From: Solirubrobacteraceae bacterium
GTDB lineage: Bacteria; Actinomycetota; Thermoleophilia; Solirubrobacterales; Solirubrobacteraceae
Direction: 5' to 3'
Assembly: GCA_019683665.1 (NCBI GenBank)
Contig: JADGIB010000001.1
Coordinates: 1 to 43,771 of the forward strand
Length of the DNA: 43,771 bases
The position numbers were made by a program, and so were the translations under genes. Shown here piece by piece: positions 7,690 through 15,067 of the stretch. Numbering within the stretch: the stretch's first letter is position 1; each line of letters starts with the position of its first letter. The notes beneath the pieces are model-generated. The model did not search any database. It saw nothing but the letters and a program-made list of their open reading frames with translations, and was not told the DNA's origin.

Positions 7690-9292
7690 GAGCTGACTCT
7701 CCTCTGTGGGTTCGCGTGATCAGGTCGTAGAGCTCGCCCGCGCGGTCGCGTCCGTCGTGGGGGTCGAACGCGGTGATCGCCGCGATGTGGGCGTCCGGGC
7801 GCACGAGAACGAGCGTGTCGTCGCCGACGCCGAGGCGCCTGCGCAGCCGCTCGCCGGGATCGAACAGCGCGCGGTCGCGCAGGCCGCTGTCGTGCGGGGC
7901 GTCCCAGCGGCTGACGACGAAGCGCCGCAGCCCGGGCTGCTGGTCGGCCGCCAGCGCCGGCCGGCGGCGGGCGTCGGTGAAGTGCAGGGCGACGACGTGG
8001 TCGGCGACGAGGTCGTGGAGGTGGACGGCCCCGCCGTCCGGGCCGAAGACCGGGAGGTCGGGCGCCCGGTCGCCGGTGCGCACGGGCACCGGCGCGTCGC
8101 CGGTCTTGACCATCGACCAGTCGCCGGTCCCGTCGACGTCGAGGCTGACCCCGAGCAGCGCCCGGGTGAAGGCGTTGCCCCAGTTGCCGTCGGTCATCGC
8201 CTCGACCGGGCCCGAGCGCCGGCCCATGTACGCGCGGGCCGCCTCGGCCATCTCGCCCGAGCCCTTGATCGCGACCGGCGCCTGCTCGGTCTCGTAGGCC
8301 TCCAGCAGCGACGGGTCGGCCCATCCGCGCAGGACCCAGGCCAGCCGCCAGGGCAGGTTCGACGCGTCGAGCACGCCGGTGTTCAGGCCGAGCGCCCACA
8401 TCGGCGTGATGAGGTGGGCGGCGTCGCCCATGAGGAAGATCCGGCCGTCGCGCCAGCGGTCGGCGACGCGGTGGTGGACCGTGTAGACGTTCGTCCCGGC
8501 GACCTCGAGGCGGTCGACGTCGCCGATGAAGCGGTGCGCCTTGGCCACCAGCTCGTCGCGGTCGGGCTCGGGGCGGCCGGGCGGGAGCGGGTAGAGGAAC
8601 CGCCAGCAGTGGGGCTGGCGGACGAGGATCATCCACTCCTCGGGGTCGCCGAAGTAGGCCAGGTACGGGTAGTCGCGCGGGTTGTCGACGTCGAGGTCGA
8701 CGAGCAGGTCGACGAGCATGTAGCGCTCCTCGAGGGTGCGGCCCGAGACCTTGATCCCGAGCTCCTGGCGCACCCCGGAGCGGCCGCCGTCGCAGGCGAG
8801 CAGGTAGGCGGCCTCGATCGTCCGGTCGCCGTCGGGCGTCGAGACCCGCAGCGCGATGCGGTCGTCGTGCTGCTCGAAGCCGGTGAGGCGGTGGCGGAGC
8901 CGCAGCGCCCCGGGGGCGACGCGCTCGAGCGCGTCGGCGAGGACCGGCTCCAGCTCGTGCTGGGGGATGTTGATGACGAACGGGAAGCGGGTGTCCTCGG
9001 TCAGCTCCGCCGTGTAGACGCTGCGGCGCGCGGTGTTCGTGGCCCGGTCGAGGTCGCCGATCTCGTCGATGCGCAGCGAGGCGGCGAGCACGTCGTCGAG
9101 CGCGCGGTAGCGGTGCAGCACCTCGAGCGTGCGCGTGAGGATCGTCCCGGCCTTCGTGTCGAGCGAGAGGCGGTCGTCCTCCTCGAGGACGACGACCGGG
9201 ACGTCGTAGCGCGCGAGCCCGAGCGCGGTGATGAGCCCGACCGGGCCCGCGCCGACGATCACGACGGGGAGGTCGACGCGCGGCTCAGTCAT
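7676..9292 (-). CDS. FAD-dependent aromatic hydroxylase (MhpA/phenol-hydroxylase-type)
   Basis: A complete 538-residue flavoprotein monooxygenase of the aromatic hydroxylase family. The FAD loop GAGPVG is at residues 14-19, the DG motif (ACDGGRSGVR) at ~167-174 and the GD motif (IFLMGDAAHLITPMWALG) at ~285-302. From about residue 410 the C-terminal part (TGDRAPDLPVFGPDG, then VVALHFTD) matches the thioredoxin-like domain of the phenol hydroxylase/MhpA/rifampicin hydroxylase group. It would use NAD(P)H and oxygen to hydroxylate a ring. It sits centrally in the leftward operon and is the strongest evidence that this pathway handles an aromatic or heteroaromatic compound. Confidence 0.9.
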   Translation of the reverse strand: MTEPRVDLPVVIVGAGPVGLITALGLARYDVPVVVLEEDDRLSLDTKAGTILTRTLEVLHRYRALDDVLAASLRIDEIGDLDRATNTARRSVYTAELTEDTRFPFVINIPQHELEPVLADALERVAPGALRLRHRLTGFEQHDDRIALRVSTPDGDRTIEAAYLLACDGGRSGVRQELGIKVSGRTLEERYMLVDLLVDLDVDNPRDYPYLAYFGDPEEWMILVRQPHCWRFLYPLPPGRPEPDRDELVAKAHRFIGDVDRLEVAGTNVYTVHHRVADRWRDGRIFLMGDAAHLITPMWALGLNTGVLDASNLPWRLAWVLRGWADPSLLEAYETEQAPVAIKGSGEMAEAARAYMGRRSGPVEAMTDGNWGNAFTRALLGVSLDVDGTGDWSMVKTGDAPVPVRTGDRAPDLPVFGPDGGAVHLHDLVADHVVALHFTDARRRPALAADQQPGLRRFVVSRWDAPHDSGLRDRALFDPGERLRRRLGVGDDTLVLVRPDAHIAAITAFDPHDGRDRAGELYDLITRTHRGESAHGKR

Positions 9293-10013
9293 GCGGGTAC
9301 GCGCGGTCGCGGGTGAGCGTCGAGCCGGTCATGGTGGCAGCCTCCGACAGCAGGAACAGCAGCGGGCCGACGACGTCCTCGGGCGTCCCGATCCCGGTCG
9401 TCCGCTCCCAGTGCTCGCGCTCGCCGCCGGACGGGTTCGCGGCCCGGAACTGCGGCGTGTCGATGACACCGGGGAAGACGGTGTTGACGCGGATGCGGTG
9501 CTCGGCGACCTCGGCGGCCAGGGACTTGGCGTACGAGATCAGCGCCCCCTTGCTCGCCGCGTACGCGGAGGCCTGGGCGCGCCCCATGTGGGCGAGGCCG
9601 GAGGCGAAGACGAGGATGGCGCCGCGGCGCGCGGCGATCATCGACGGCAGCACCGCCTGGCAGCACCAGTGGACCCCGTCGAGGTTCACGGCGAGGGTCC
9701 GCCGCCACGTCTCCGGGTCCATGTCGGCGACGTCGACGCGCGGCTGGACGGCGGCGCCGGCCACGAGCGCGTCGATGCGCCCGTGGCGGTCGAGGACGCC
9801 GCGGACCGCCGCGGCCACGGCGTCGCGGTCGGCGACGTCGACGGCGTGCTGCTCGATGCGCGGCCGGCCGTCGAGGTCGGCGGCGGGCCGGACGTCGAAG
9901 ACGACGGACGTGCCGCCGGCCTCGGCGTAGCCGCGGGCGAGGGCGGCGCCGATGCCGCTCCCGCCGCCGGTCACGACGAGCACCTCGCCGGCGGCGTCGA
10001 AGCTCGCCTTCAC
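9285..10013 (-). CDS. Short-chain dehydrogenase/reductase
   Basis: A complete 242-residue classical SDR. The cofactor loop TGGGSGIG is at residues 15-22; FDVR after the second strand suggests an acidic residue at the cofactor ribose and thus NAD preference. The catalytic residues are N110, S138, Y151 and K155 (YAASK). The usual NNAG motif reads AGAA, a tolerated variant. The GTG at 10013 is chosen because it overlaps the upstream stop and gives a family-length N-terminus. It is the second gene of the leftward operon, behind the Ldh-type dehydrogenase, so two oxidoreductases may act early in the pathway. Confidence 0.88.
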   Translation of the reverse strand: MKASFDAAGEVLVVTGGGSGIGAALARGYAEAGGTSVVFDVRPAADLDGRPRIEQHAVDVADRDAVAAAVRGVLDRHGRIDALVAGAAVQPRVDVADMDPETWRRTLAVNLDGVHWCCQAVLPSMIAARRGAILVFASGLAHMGRAQASAYAASKGALISYAKSLAAEVAEHRIRVNTVFPGVIDTPQFRAANPSGGEREHWERTTGIGTPEDVVGPLLFLLSEAATMTGSTLTRDRAYPHD

Positions 10014-11080
10014 TGGCTGACCTCCTTCGGTGGGAGTTCCACGCCGAGCTCGGCCGCCGTCCGCTCCAGCGCCTCGAGGACGCTGCGGTCGACGGCCACG
10101 CCGGAGGCGGACGCCTCGCGATGGCGCTCGGCCTCGAGCTGGCCGGGCAGCAGGAGCCGCTCGACGCCGGGCGCGCGGCGGCCGCCGGTCACCTGGGCGA
10201 AGAGCTCCTCGGCCCGGCTCGCGAACGCGTCGGGCGCCAGCCCGAACCGGGCCGGGTCCAGCGCCAGGAAGCAGTGGGCGCAGTCGTTCGGCGTGGCGGT
10301 GTCGGCGTAGAGGCCCTGGACCGCGGCGCCGAACGCGCCGCCGGAGAGGACGCCGGTCAGCACGTCGATCATGAGCGCGAGGCCGTAGCCCTTGTGGCCG
10401 GCGGCGGGCAGCAGCATCCCGGCCACGGCGGCCTCGGGGTCGGTCGTCGGGCGCCCGTCGGCGTCGGTGGCCCAGGTGGGCGGGATCTCGCGCCCCTCCT
10501 GGGCGGCGAGCCGGATCTTGCCGAGCGCGGCCTCCGACAGCGCCATGTCGAGCACGACCGGCTCCCCGCCGGCGCGCGGGACGCCGATCGCCAGCGGGTT
10601 GTTGCCGACGACGGGCTGGGCGCCGCCGGGCGCGGGCATGAGCGGCCGCGTGTTCGCGGCGGCGATGCCGATGCACCCGTCGAGCGCGGCGGCCCGGGCG
10701 AACCGGGCGGCGGCGCCGAAGTGGAAGGCGCGGCGGACGACGACGGCCCCGGCGCCGAGCTCGTGGGCCTTGGCGACGGCCAGCGCCATCGCCTGGTCGC
10801 CGGTGAGGACGCCCATCGCGTGGCCGGCGTCGAGGACGGCGACGGCGCCGGCGTCGACGACGACCTCGGCGCGCTCCGCGGTGGTGACCGACCCGCGGCG
10901 CAGCCGGTCGACGTACATCGGCGTCAGCATCGCGCCGTGGGACGGGATGCCGCGCAGGTCGGCGTCGACGAGCGCCTCGGCGACCGTCGCGGCGGCGCGG
11001 TCGGAGAGGCCGGCGGCGGCGAAGACGCGCGTGAGGCCGGCCGTGAGCCAGCGGGGGGTGACGGAGGGCGTCGAGGACAT
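10010..11080 (-). CDS. Ldh-family (malate/L-lactate/ureidoglycolate-type) dehydrogenase
   Basis: A complete 356-residue member of the Ldh_2 family, NAD(P)-dependent dehydrogenases unrelated to classical lactate dehydrogenase. Seen are RGIPSHGAMLTPMYVDRLR (~43-61), VVRRAFHFGAAARFA (~120-134), NTRPLMPAPGG and GNNPLAIGVPR (~143-168), and HKGYGLALMIDVLTGVLSG (~229-247). Members oxidise 2-hydroxy acids, ureidoglycolate, sulfolactate or delta-1-piperideine-2-carboxylate. It is the first gene of the leftward catabolic operon, 30-40 bases behind the promoter region with candidate operator copy 2. No clear Shine-Dalgarno sequence precedes the ATG. Confidence 0.88.
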   Translation of the reverse strand: MSSTPSVTPRWLTAGLTRVFAAAGLSDRAAATVAEALVDADLRGIPSHGAMLTPMYVDRLRRGSVTTAERAEVVVDAGAVAVLDAGHAMGVLTGDQAMALAVAKAHELGAGAVVVRRAFHFGAAARFARAAALDGCIGIAAANTRPLMPAPGGAQPVVGNNPLAIGVPRAGGEPVVLDMALSEAALGKIRLAAQEGREIPPTWATDADGRPTTDPEAAVAGMLLPAAGHKGYGLALMIDVLTGVLSGGAFGAAVQGLYADTATPNDCAHCFLALDPARFGLAPDAFASRAEELFAQVTGGRRAPGVERLLLPGQLEAERHREASASGVAVDRSVLEALERTAAELGVELPPKEVSQ

Positions 11081-11119
11081 GGGCCGAGGCGTGATCCGGG
11101 TGTGTCTCAGTCCGTGAAC

Positions 11120-11149
11120 ACCTTATCGTTTATCAAATCTCGGTACCGT
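11120..11149. promoter_or_regulatory. Divergent promoter region with candidate GntR operator, copy 2
   Basis: The gap between the Ldh gene and the amidohydrolase holds TTATCAAATCTC at 11130-11141, matching the motif at 4823-4834. A leftward -10 candidate TAAGGT lies at 11125-11120 and a rightward TACCGT at 11144-11149, 16 bases before the amidohydrolase ATG. The motif thus sits between the two -10 boxes, where a bound repressor could block both directions. The -35 boxes are weak. Confidence 0.45.
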
Positions 11150-11165
11150 TGCCGAACCGATCCCC

Positions 11166-12053
11166 ATGCCCGGCATCGACTTCCACACCCACCTCGCCCC
11201 GCTCGTCGACGGGCCGCGCCGCGGCCCCGAGCGGCTCTACGACCCCGACGCGCTCGTCGCCGACCTCGACCGCCTCGACCTCGACGCGGCGGTCGTGTCG
11301 ATCCCGCCCCCGTTCTTCCGCCAGGAGCTCGACGCCGCGGGCGCCGCGGCCTGGGCCCGGGAGGCGAACGAGGGCCTCCTGCGCGCGATCGGGGACCGCG
11401 ACCGCCTCCTGGCGCTCGCCTACCTCCCGCTCGAGCACCCCGGCGTCGCCGCCGGCGAGTACGCGCGCGTCCGCGCCGACGAGCGCTTCGCCGGCGTCGT
11501 CGGCAGCGCCGGCGGCGGGTCGGCGTCGATGGCGGACCCGGCGCTCGAGCCGCTGTGGTCCGCGCTGTCGGCCGACCGGCGGCTCGTCCTGCTGCACCCG
11601 GGCGCCTCGCCGGACCCCCGGCTGGAGGCGTTCTACCTCCACAACCTCCTCGGCAACCCGGTCGAGACCGCGGTCGCCGTCGGGCAGCTCGTCTTCGGCG
11701 ACGTCCTGCGCCGCCACCCGGGCATGCGGGTCGTGCTCGTCCACTGCGGCGGGGCCGTCCCCGGCCTCGTCGGCCGCTGGCAGCGCGGGTTCGACACGTC
11801 GCGCCCCGGGGTCTCCACCGACGCCGAGCCGCCGCGCGAGGCGGTGCGCCGGCTGTGGACCGACTGCCTGGCGCACGACCCCGCGCTCGTCGACCACGCC
11901 GCCGAGACGTTCGGCGAGGACCACCTCCTGCTCGGCAGCGACTGGCCGTTCCCGATGGGCACCGACGACCCCGCCGGCCAGATCGCCCACCGCGGCGAGG
12001 CGTTCGTCCGGCGGGTCGCGGTCGACAACGCCCGCGCCGCGCTCGGCCGCTGA
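11166..12053 (+). CDS. Amidohydrolase-2 family (ACMSD-like) hydrolase or decarboxylase
   Basis: A complete 295-residue TIM-barrel metal enzyme of the amidohydrolase-related family that includes ACMS decarboxylase and gamma-resorcylate decarboxylase. The HxH motif is H7/H9 (DFHTHL), a further metal histidine lies in LLHPGASPD (~142), another in VLVHCGGAVPG (~193), and the aspartate in LLGSDWPFPMG (~258). It is divergent from the leftward catabolic operon and shares its control region. The family acts on ring carboxylates or hydrolyses lactones and amides, which fits the aromatic theme of the cluster. Confidence 0.88.
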   Translation: MPGIDFHTHLAPLVDGPRRGPERLYDPDALVADLDRLDLDAAVVSIPPPFFRQELDAAGAAAWAREANEGLLRAIGDRDRLLALAYLPLEHPGVAAGEYARVRADERFAGVVGSAGGGSASMADPALEPLWSALSADRRLVLLHPGASPDPRLEAFYLHNLLGNPVETAVAVGQLVFGDVLRRHPGMRVVLVHCGGAVPGLVGRWQRGFDTSRPGVSTDAEPPREAVRRLWTDCLAHDPALVDHAAETFGEDHLLLGSDWPFPMGTDDPAGQIAHRGEAFVRRVAVDNARAALGR

Positions 12054-12061
12054 GCCGGGCG

Positions 12062-12077
12062 CCGCGGGCCTCCGCGG
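12062..12077. terminator. Short GC hairpin between convergent genes
   Basis: CCGCGG at 12062-12067 and again at 12072-12077 can form a 6-bp stem with a 4-base loop in the 39-base gap between the amidohydrolase and the convergent RNA methyltransferase. There is no T tract, so the call is weak. Confidence 0.25.
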
Positions 12078-12092
12078 GCGGGCCGCCGGCCG

Positions 12093-13490
12093 CTACGCCG
12101 CCCGGTCGAGCACCGCGACGCACTCGATGTGGGGCGTCTGCGGGAACATGTCGACCGGGCGCACGCGGCGCAGGGCGTAGCCGGCCTCGACGAGCTGGGC
12201 CGCGTTCGGCGCCAGCGTCGTCGGGTTGCAGGAGACGTAGACGATCCGCTTCGGGGCCGCCTCGATGAGCCGGCGAACGATCTTCTGCGACAGGCCCGCG
12301 CGCGGCGGGTCGACGACGATGACGTCCGGGCGGCCGGCCCGCTCGACGAGCTCGCGCATCGACGTGCGCACGTCGCCGGCGAAGAAGCGGGCGTTGCGGA
12401 CGTCGTTGGCGCGGGCGCTGTTGATCGCGTCGGCGACCGCCTCCTCGACGATCTCCACGCCCCACACCTCGCCGGCGCGCGGGGCGAGCGACAGGCCGAT
12501 CGTGCCGATCCCGCAGAACAGGTCGTAGACCCGCTCGAAGCCGGTCAGCGCCGCGTACTCGCCCGCGACCGCGTAGAGGCGCTCGGCCATCTCGGTGTTC
12601 GTCTGGAAGAACGCCTCGGGCGAGATCGCGAACGTCAGCCCGCACAGCTCCTCCTCGAGCGCGGGCACCCCGGCCAGCAGCGTCGTCTCGCCGCCGGCGG
12701 TCGTCTCGGCGAGCTGGTCGGTCCGCGTCCAGAACAGGCCCTCGCAGTCGACGGCGGCGACGAGCGACTCGACGTCGAGCGCGTCGTCGGGGGCCGGGCC
12801 GGTGACGAGGCGGACCTGGAGCTGGCCGGTGCGCCGGCCCTCGCGCACGACGAGGTTGCGCAGCCGCAGCCCCGGATGCGGCTCGCGGTTGCGGCGCCGG
12901 TCGAGCGCCTGCAGCCCCTGCGCGCGGGCCCACTCGAGGACGGCGCGGCGGGCGGCGTCGGCGCGCTCGGAGATGAGCAGGCACGCGTCCATCGGGGCGA
13001 CGAGGTCCCAGCGGCCGGGCGGGTGGAAGCCGAGGTGGAGCGTGCCGTCCTCGTCGGCGCCGAACGAGAACTCGGCCTTGTTGCGGTAGCGCCACGGCTG
13101 CTCGGCGGGCACGATCGGCTCCAGCGCGAAGCCGTCGAGGCGCCCGAGGCGGCGCAGCGCGTCCTCGACCTGCTCGGTCTTGATCTCGAGCTGGCGCTCG
13201 TACGGGAGCACCTGCCACGGCGCGCCCGGGTGGTCGGCGACCGGGGCGATCCGGTCGGGGCTCGGCTCGAGCACCTCGAGCGCGCGCGCCTCCCCGTACT
13301 GGCGCTTGCGCTTCGTGACGACGGCGCGGACCCGGTCGCCCGGGATCGCCCCGGTGACGAACAGGACGTACCCGTCGAGGCGCGCGACGCCCTTGCCGCC
13401 GAAGGCGAGCGCGTCGACCGTCAGCTCGACCTCGGCGCGCAGGTCGGGGCGCGGCGGGCGCGCGGCGGTGTCGGGGGTCGAGGCCTCCAC
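12093..13490 (-). CDS. RlmD/TrmA-family RNA (uracil-5-)-methyltransferase
   Basis: A complete 465-residue class I SAM-dependent RNA methyltransferase. It has an N-terminal TRAM domain (~15-75, with FGGKGVARLDGYVLFVTGAI), a central linker, and a C-terminal methyltransferase domain with VYDLFCGIGTIGLSLA, IVVDPPRAGLS and the catalytic C421 in YVSCNP. Substrate is a specific uridine in 23S rRNA or tRNA. The cysteines that hold the 4Fe-4S cluster in E. coli RlmD are not found: the segment that should read CxxxxxCGGC is ADHPGAPWQ. A -10 TAGCCT (13503-13498) lies 7 bases before the GTG, so the mRNA is probably leaderless. Confidence 0.88.
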   Translation of the reverse strand: MEASTPDTAARPPRPDLRAEVELTVDALAFGGKGVARLDGYVLFVTGAIPGDRVRAVVTKRKRQYGEARALEVLEPSPDRIAPVADHPGAPWQVLPYERQLEIKTEQVEDALRRLGRLDGFALEPIVPAEQPWRYRNKAEFSFGADEDGTLHLGFHPPGRWDLVAPMDACLLISERADAARRAVLEWARAQGLQALDRRRNREPHPGLRLRNLVVREGRRTGQLQVRLVTGPAPDDALDVESLVAAVDCEGLFWTRTDQLAETTAGGETTLLAGVPALEEELCGLTFAISPEAFFQTNTEMAERLYAVAGEYAALTGFERVYDLFCGIGTIGLSLAPRAGEVWGVEIVEEAVADAINSARANDVRNARFFAGDVRTSMRELVERAGRPDVIVVDPPRAGLSQKIVRRLIEAAPKRIVYVSCNPTTLAPNAAQLVEAGYALRRVRPVDMFPQTPHIECVAVLDRAA

Positions 13491-13517
13491 CCTCCGCAGG
13501 CTAGCCGCGCGGCCCGG

Positions 13518-14390
13518 TCAGGAGACGAGCAGCTCCAGCAGCGCCTTCTGGGCGTGGCGGCGGTTCTCGGCCTGGTCCCAGATCCGCTGGCGCTCGCCGT
13601 ACATGACCTCGGCGGTGATCTCCTCGCCCGGGTGCGCGGGCAGGTCGTGGAGCGCGATCGCGCCGGGCGCGGCGAGGTCGAGGAGCGCGTCGTCGACCCG
13701 GTAGGCGGCGAGGTCGCGGCGGCGCTGCTCGGCGGTCGCCTCGTCGCCCATCGACACCCACACGTCGGTGTAGACGGCGTTCGCGCCGCGGACGGCCTCG
13801 GCCGGGTCCTCGACGAGCGTCGCGCCCGCGGTCGGCTCGAGCTGGTAGCCGGGCGGCGAGGCGATCGCGACCTCGACGCCGGCCAGGCCGCCGAGGATCG
13901 CCAGCGAGCGGGCGACGTTGTTGCCGTCGCCGACGTAGGCGAGCTTCAGCCCCTCCAGGCGGCCGAACGCCTCGCGCAGCGTCACGAGGTCGGCGAGCGC
14001 CTGGCACGGGTGGTGGCGGGCGGTGAGCATGTTGATGACCGGCACCGACGCCCAGCGCGCGAGCTCCTCGACGAGCTCGTCGGGGCCGGTGCGGATGCCG
14101 ATCGCCGCCACGTGGCGGGAGAGGACGAGCGCGGTGTCGCGCGGCGACTCGCCCCGGGAGAGCTGCATCTCGTCGGGGCGCAGGACGAGGGCGTGGCCGC
14201 CGAGCTCGAAGATCCCCGCCTCGAACGAGACGCGGGTGCGGGTCGAGGGCTTCTGGAAGATGAGCGCGACGCTGCGGCCCTCGAGCGGGCGGGCGGCCAG
14301 CGGCGCGGCCTTCATCTCGAGCGCGCGCTCGACGAGCGCGGCGACCTCGTCGCGCGTGAGCTCGGCGCCGGTGAGCAGGTGTCGGGCCAT
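13518..14390 (-). CDS. argF: Ornithine carbamoyltransferase
   Basis: A 290-residue enzyme that makes citrulline from ornithine and carbamoyl phosphate in arginine synthesis. The carbamoyl-phosphate loop STRTR is at 49-53, HPCQ at 127-130, and the ornithine-binding DVWVSMG at 209-215, which separates it from aspartate carbamoyltransferase. The usual HCLP motif reads HDLPAH (248-253), so the active-site cysteine is replaced by aspartate. The ENRRHAQKALL C-terminus is standard. No other arg gene is nearby. It is divergent from the EEP-family gene with only 26 bases between; a -10 TATCCT (14409-14404) precedes it. Confidence 0.9.
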   Translation of the reverse strand: MARHLLTGAELTRDEVAALVERALEMKAAPLAARPLEGRSVALIFQKPSTRTRVSFEAGIFELGGHALVLRPDEMQLSRGESPRDTALVLSRHVAAIGIRTGPDELVEELARWASVPVINMLTARHHPCQALADLVTLREAFGRLEGLKLAYVGDGNNVARSLAILGGLAGVEVAIASPPGYQLEPTAGATLVEDPAEAVRGANAVYTDVWVSMGDEATAEQRRRDLAAYRVDDALLDLAAPGAIALHDLPAHPGEEITAEVMYGERQRIWDQAENRRHAQKALLELLVS

Positions 14391-14416
14391 GGGCAGGGCG
14401 GGGAGGATACGCAGGC

Positions 14417-15067
14417 GTGCGCGTCCTCACCTGGAACCTCTTCCACGGGCGGTCGGTCCCCCCGGCCGGCCGCGACCTGCTCGACGCGTTCGCGGCCGCC
14501 CTCGCCGGCTGGGAGTGGGACGTGGCGCTCCTGCAGGAGGTGCCGCCGTGGTGGCCGGCGCGCCTGCCGGCCGACGACCACGACGTCGTCCTCACCTCGC
14601 GCAACGCGCTGCTGCCGCTGCGCCGCGCGCTCGCGCAGCGGTGGCCGGACCTCGTGAAGTCCCACGGCGGCGGCGCGAACGCGATCCTCGTGCGGGGCGG
14701 CGCGATCGCCGCCCGCGCCCAGGTGCGCCTGCGCTGCCGGCCCGAGCGGCGGGTCGCCCACGGGGTCCGCGTCGGCGACACGTGGATCGTGAACCTCCAC
14801 GCCAGCGCGCACGTGCCCGCGCGGGCGCAGGCGGACCTACGCCTGGCCGCCGCGCACGCGCTGCGGTGGGCGGGCGGCCGCCCGCTCGTCCTCGGCGGCG
14901 ACGTGAACCTCCGCGCCCCGCGCCTGGACGGCTTCGCCCACGCGGGCGGCCACGGCGTCGACCACCTGTTCGCCCGCGGCCTGGCGCCGGGCGGGCTGCG
15001 GCGGCTCGAGCGCGGCGGCCTGTCGGACCACGTGCCGCTGCTGGCGACGCTCAGCCCGACGACGTGA
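14417..15067 (+). CDS. Endonuclease/exonuclease/phosphatase (EEP) family protein
   Basis: A 216-residue metal-dependent hydrolase of the EEP fold. The family marks are TWNLFHG (residues 5-11), LLQEVPP (~38-44, metal-binding Glu), NLHAS (~125-129), LGGDVNLRAP (~158-167) and LSDHVPLLATL at the C-terminus (catalytic His). Substrates in the family range from DNA to phosphoinositides and sphingomyelin, so the specific one is unknown. No signal peptide is seen. The 3' end overlaps the convergent MFS gene by 17 bases. Confidence 0.82.
   Translation: MRVLTWNLFHGRSVPPAGRDLLDAFAAALAGWEWDVALLQEVPPWWPARLPADDHDVVLTSRNALLPLRRALAQRWPDLVKSHGGGANAILVRGGAIAARAQVRLRCRPERRVAHGVRVGDTWIVNLHASAHVPARAQADLRLAAAHALRWAGGRPLVLGGDVNLRAPRLDGFAHAGGHGVDHLFARGLAPGGLRRLERGGLSDHVPLLATLSPTT

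Noticed and set aside
12129..14657. 842-codon + strand open frame across the RNA methyltransferase and argF genes
   Set aside because: It is antisense to two clearly conserved proteins and has only compositional bias, no motifs.
14312..14812. - strand frame between argF and the EEP gene
   Set aside because: It overlaps both genes in other frames and translates to biased sequence; the argF N-terminus and EEP start are well defined by motifs.
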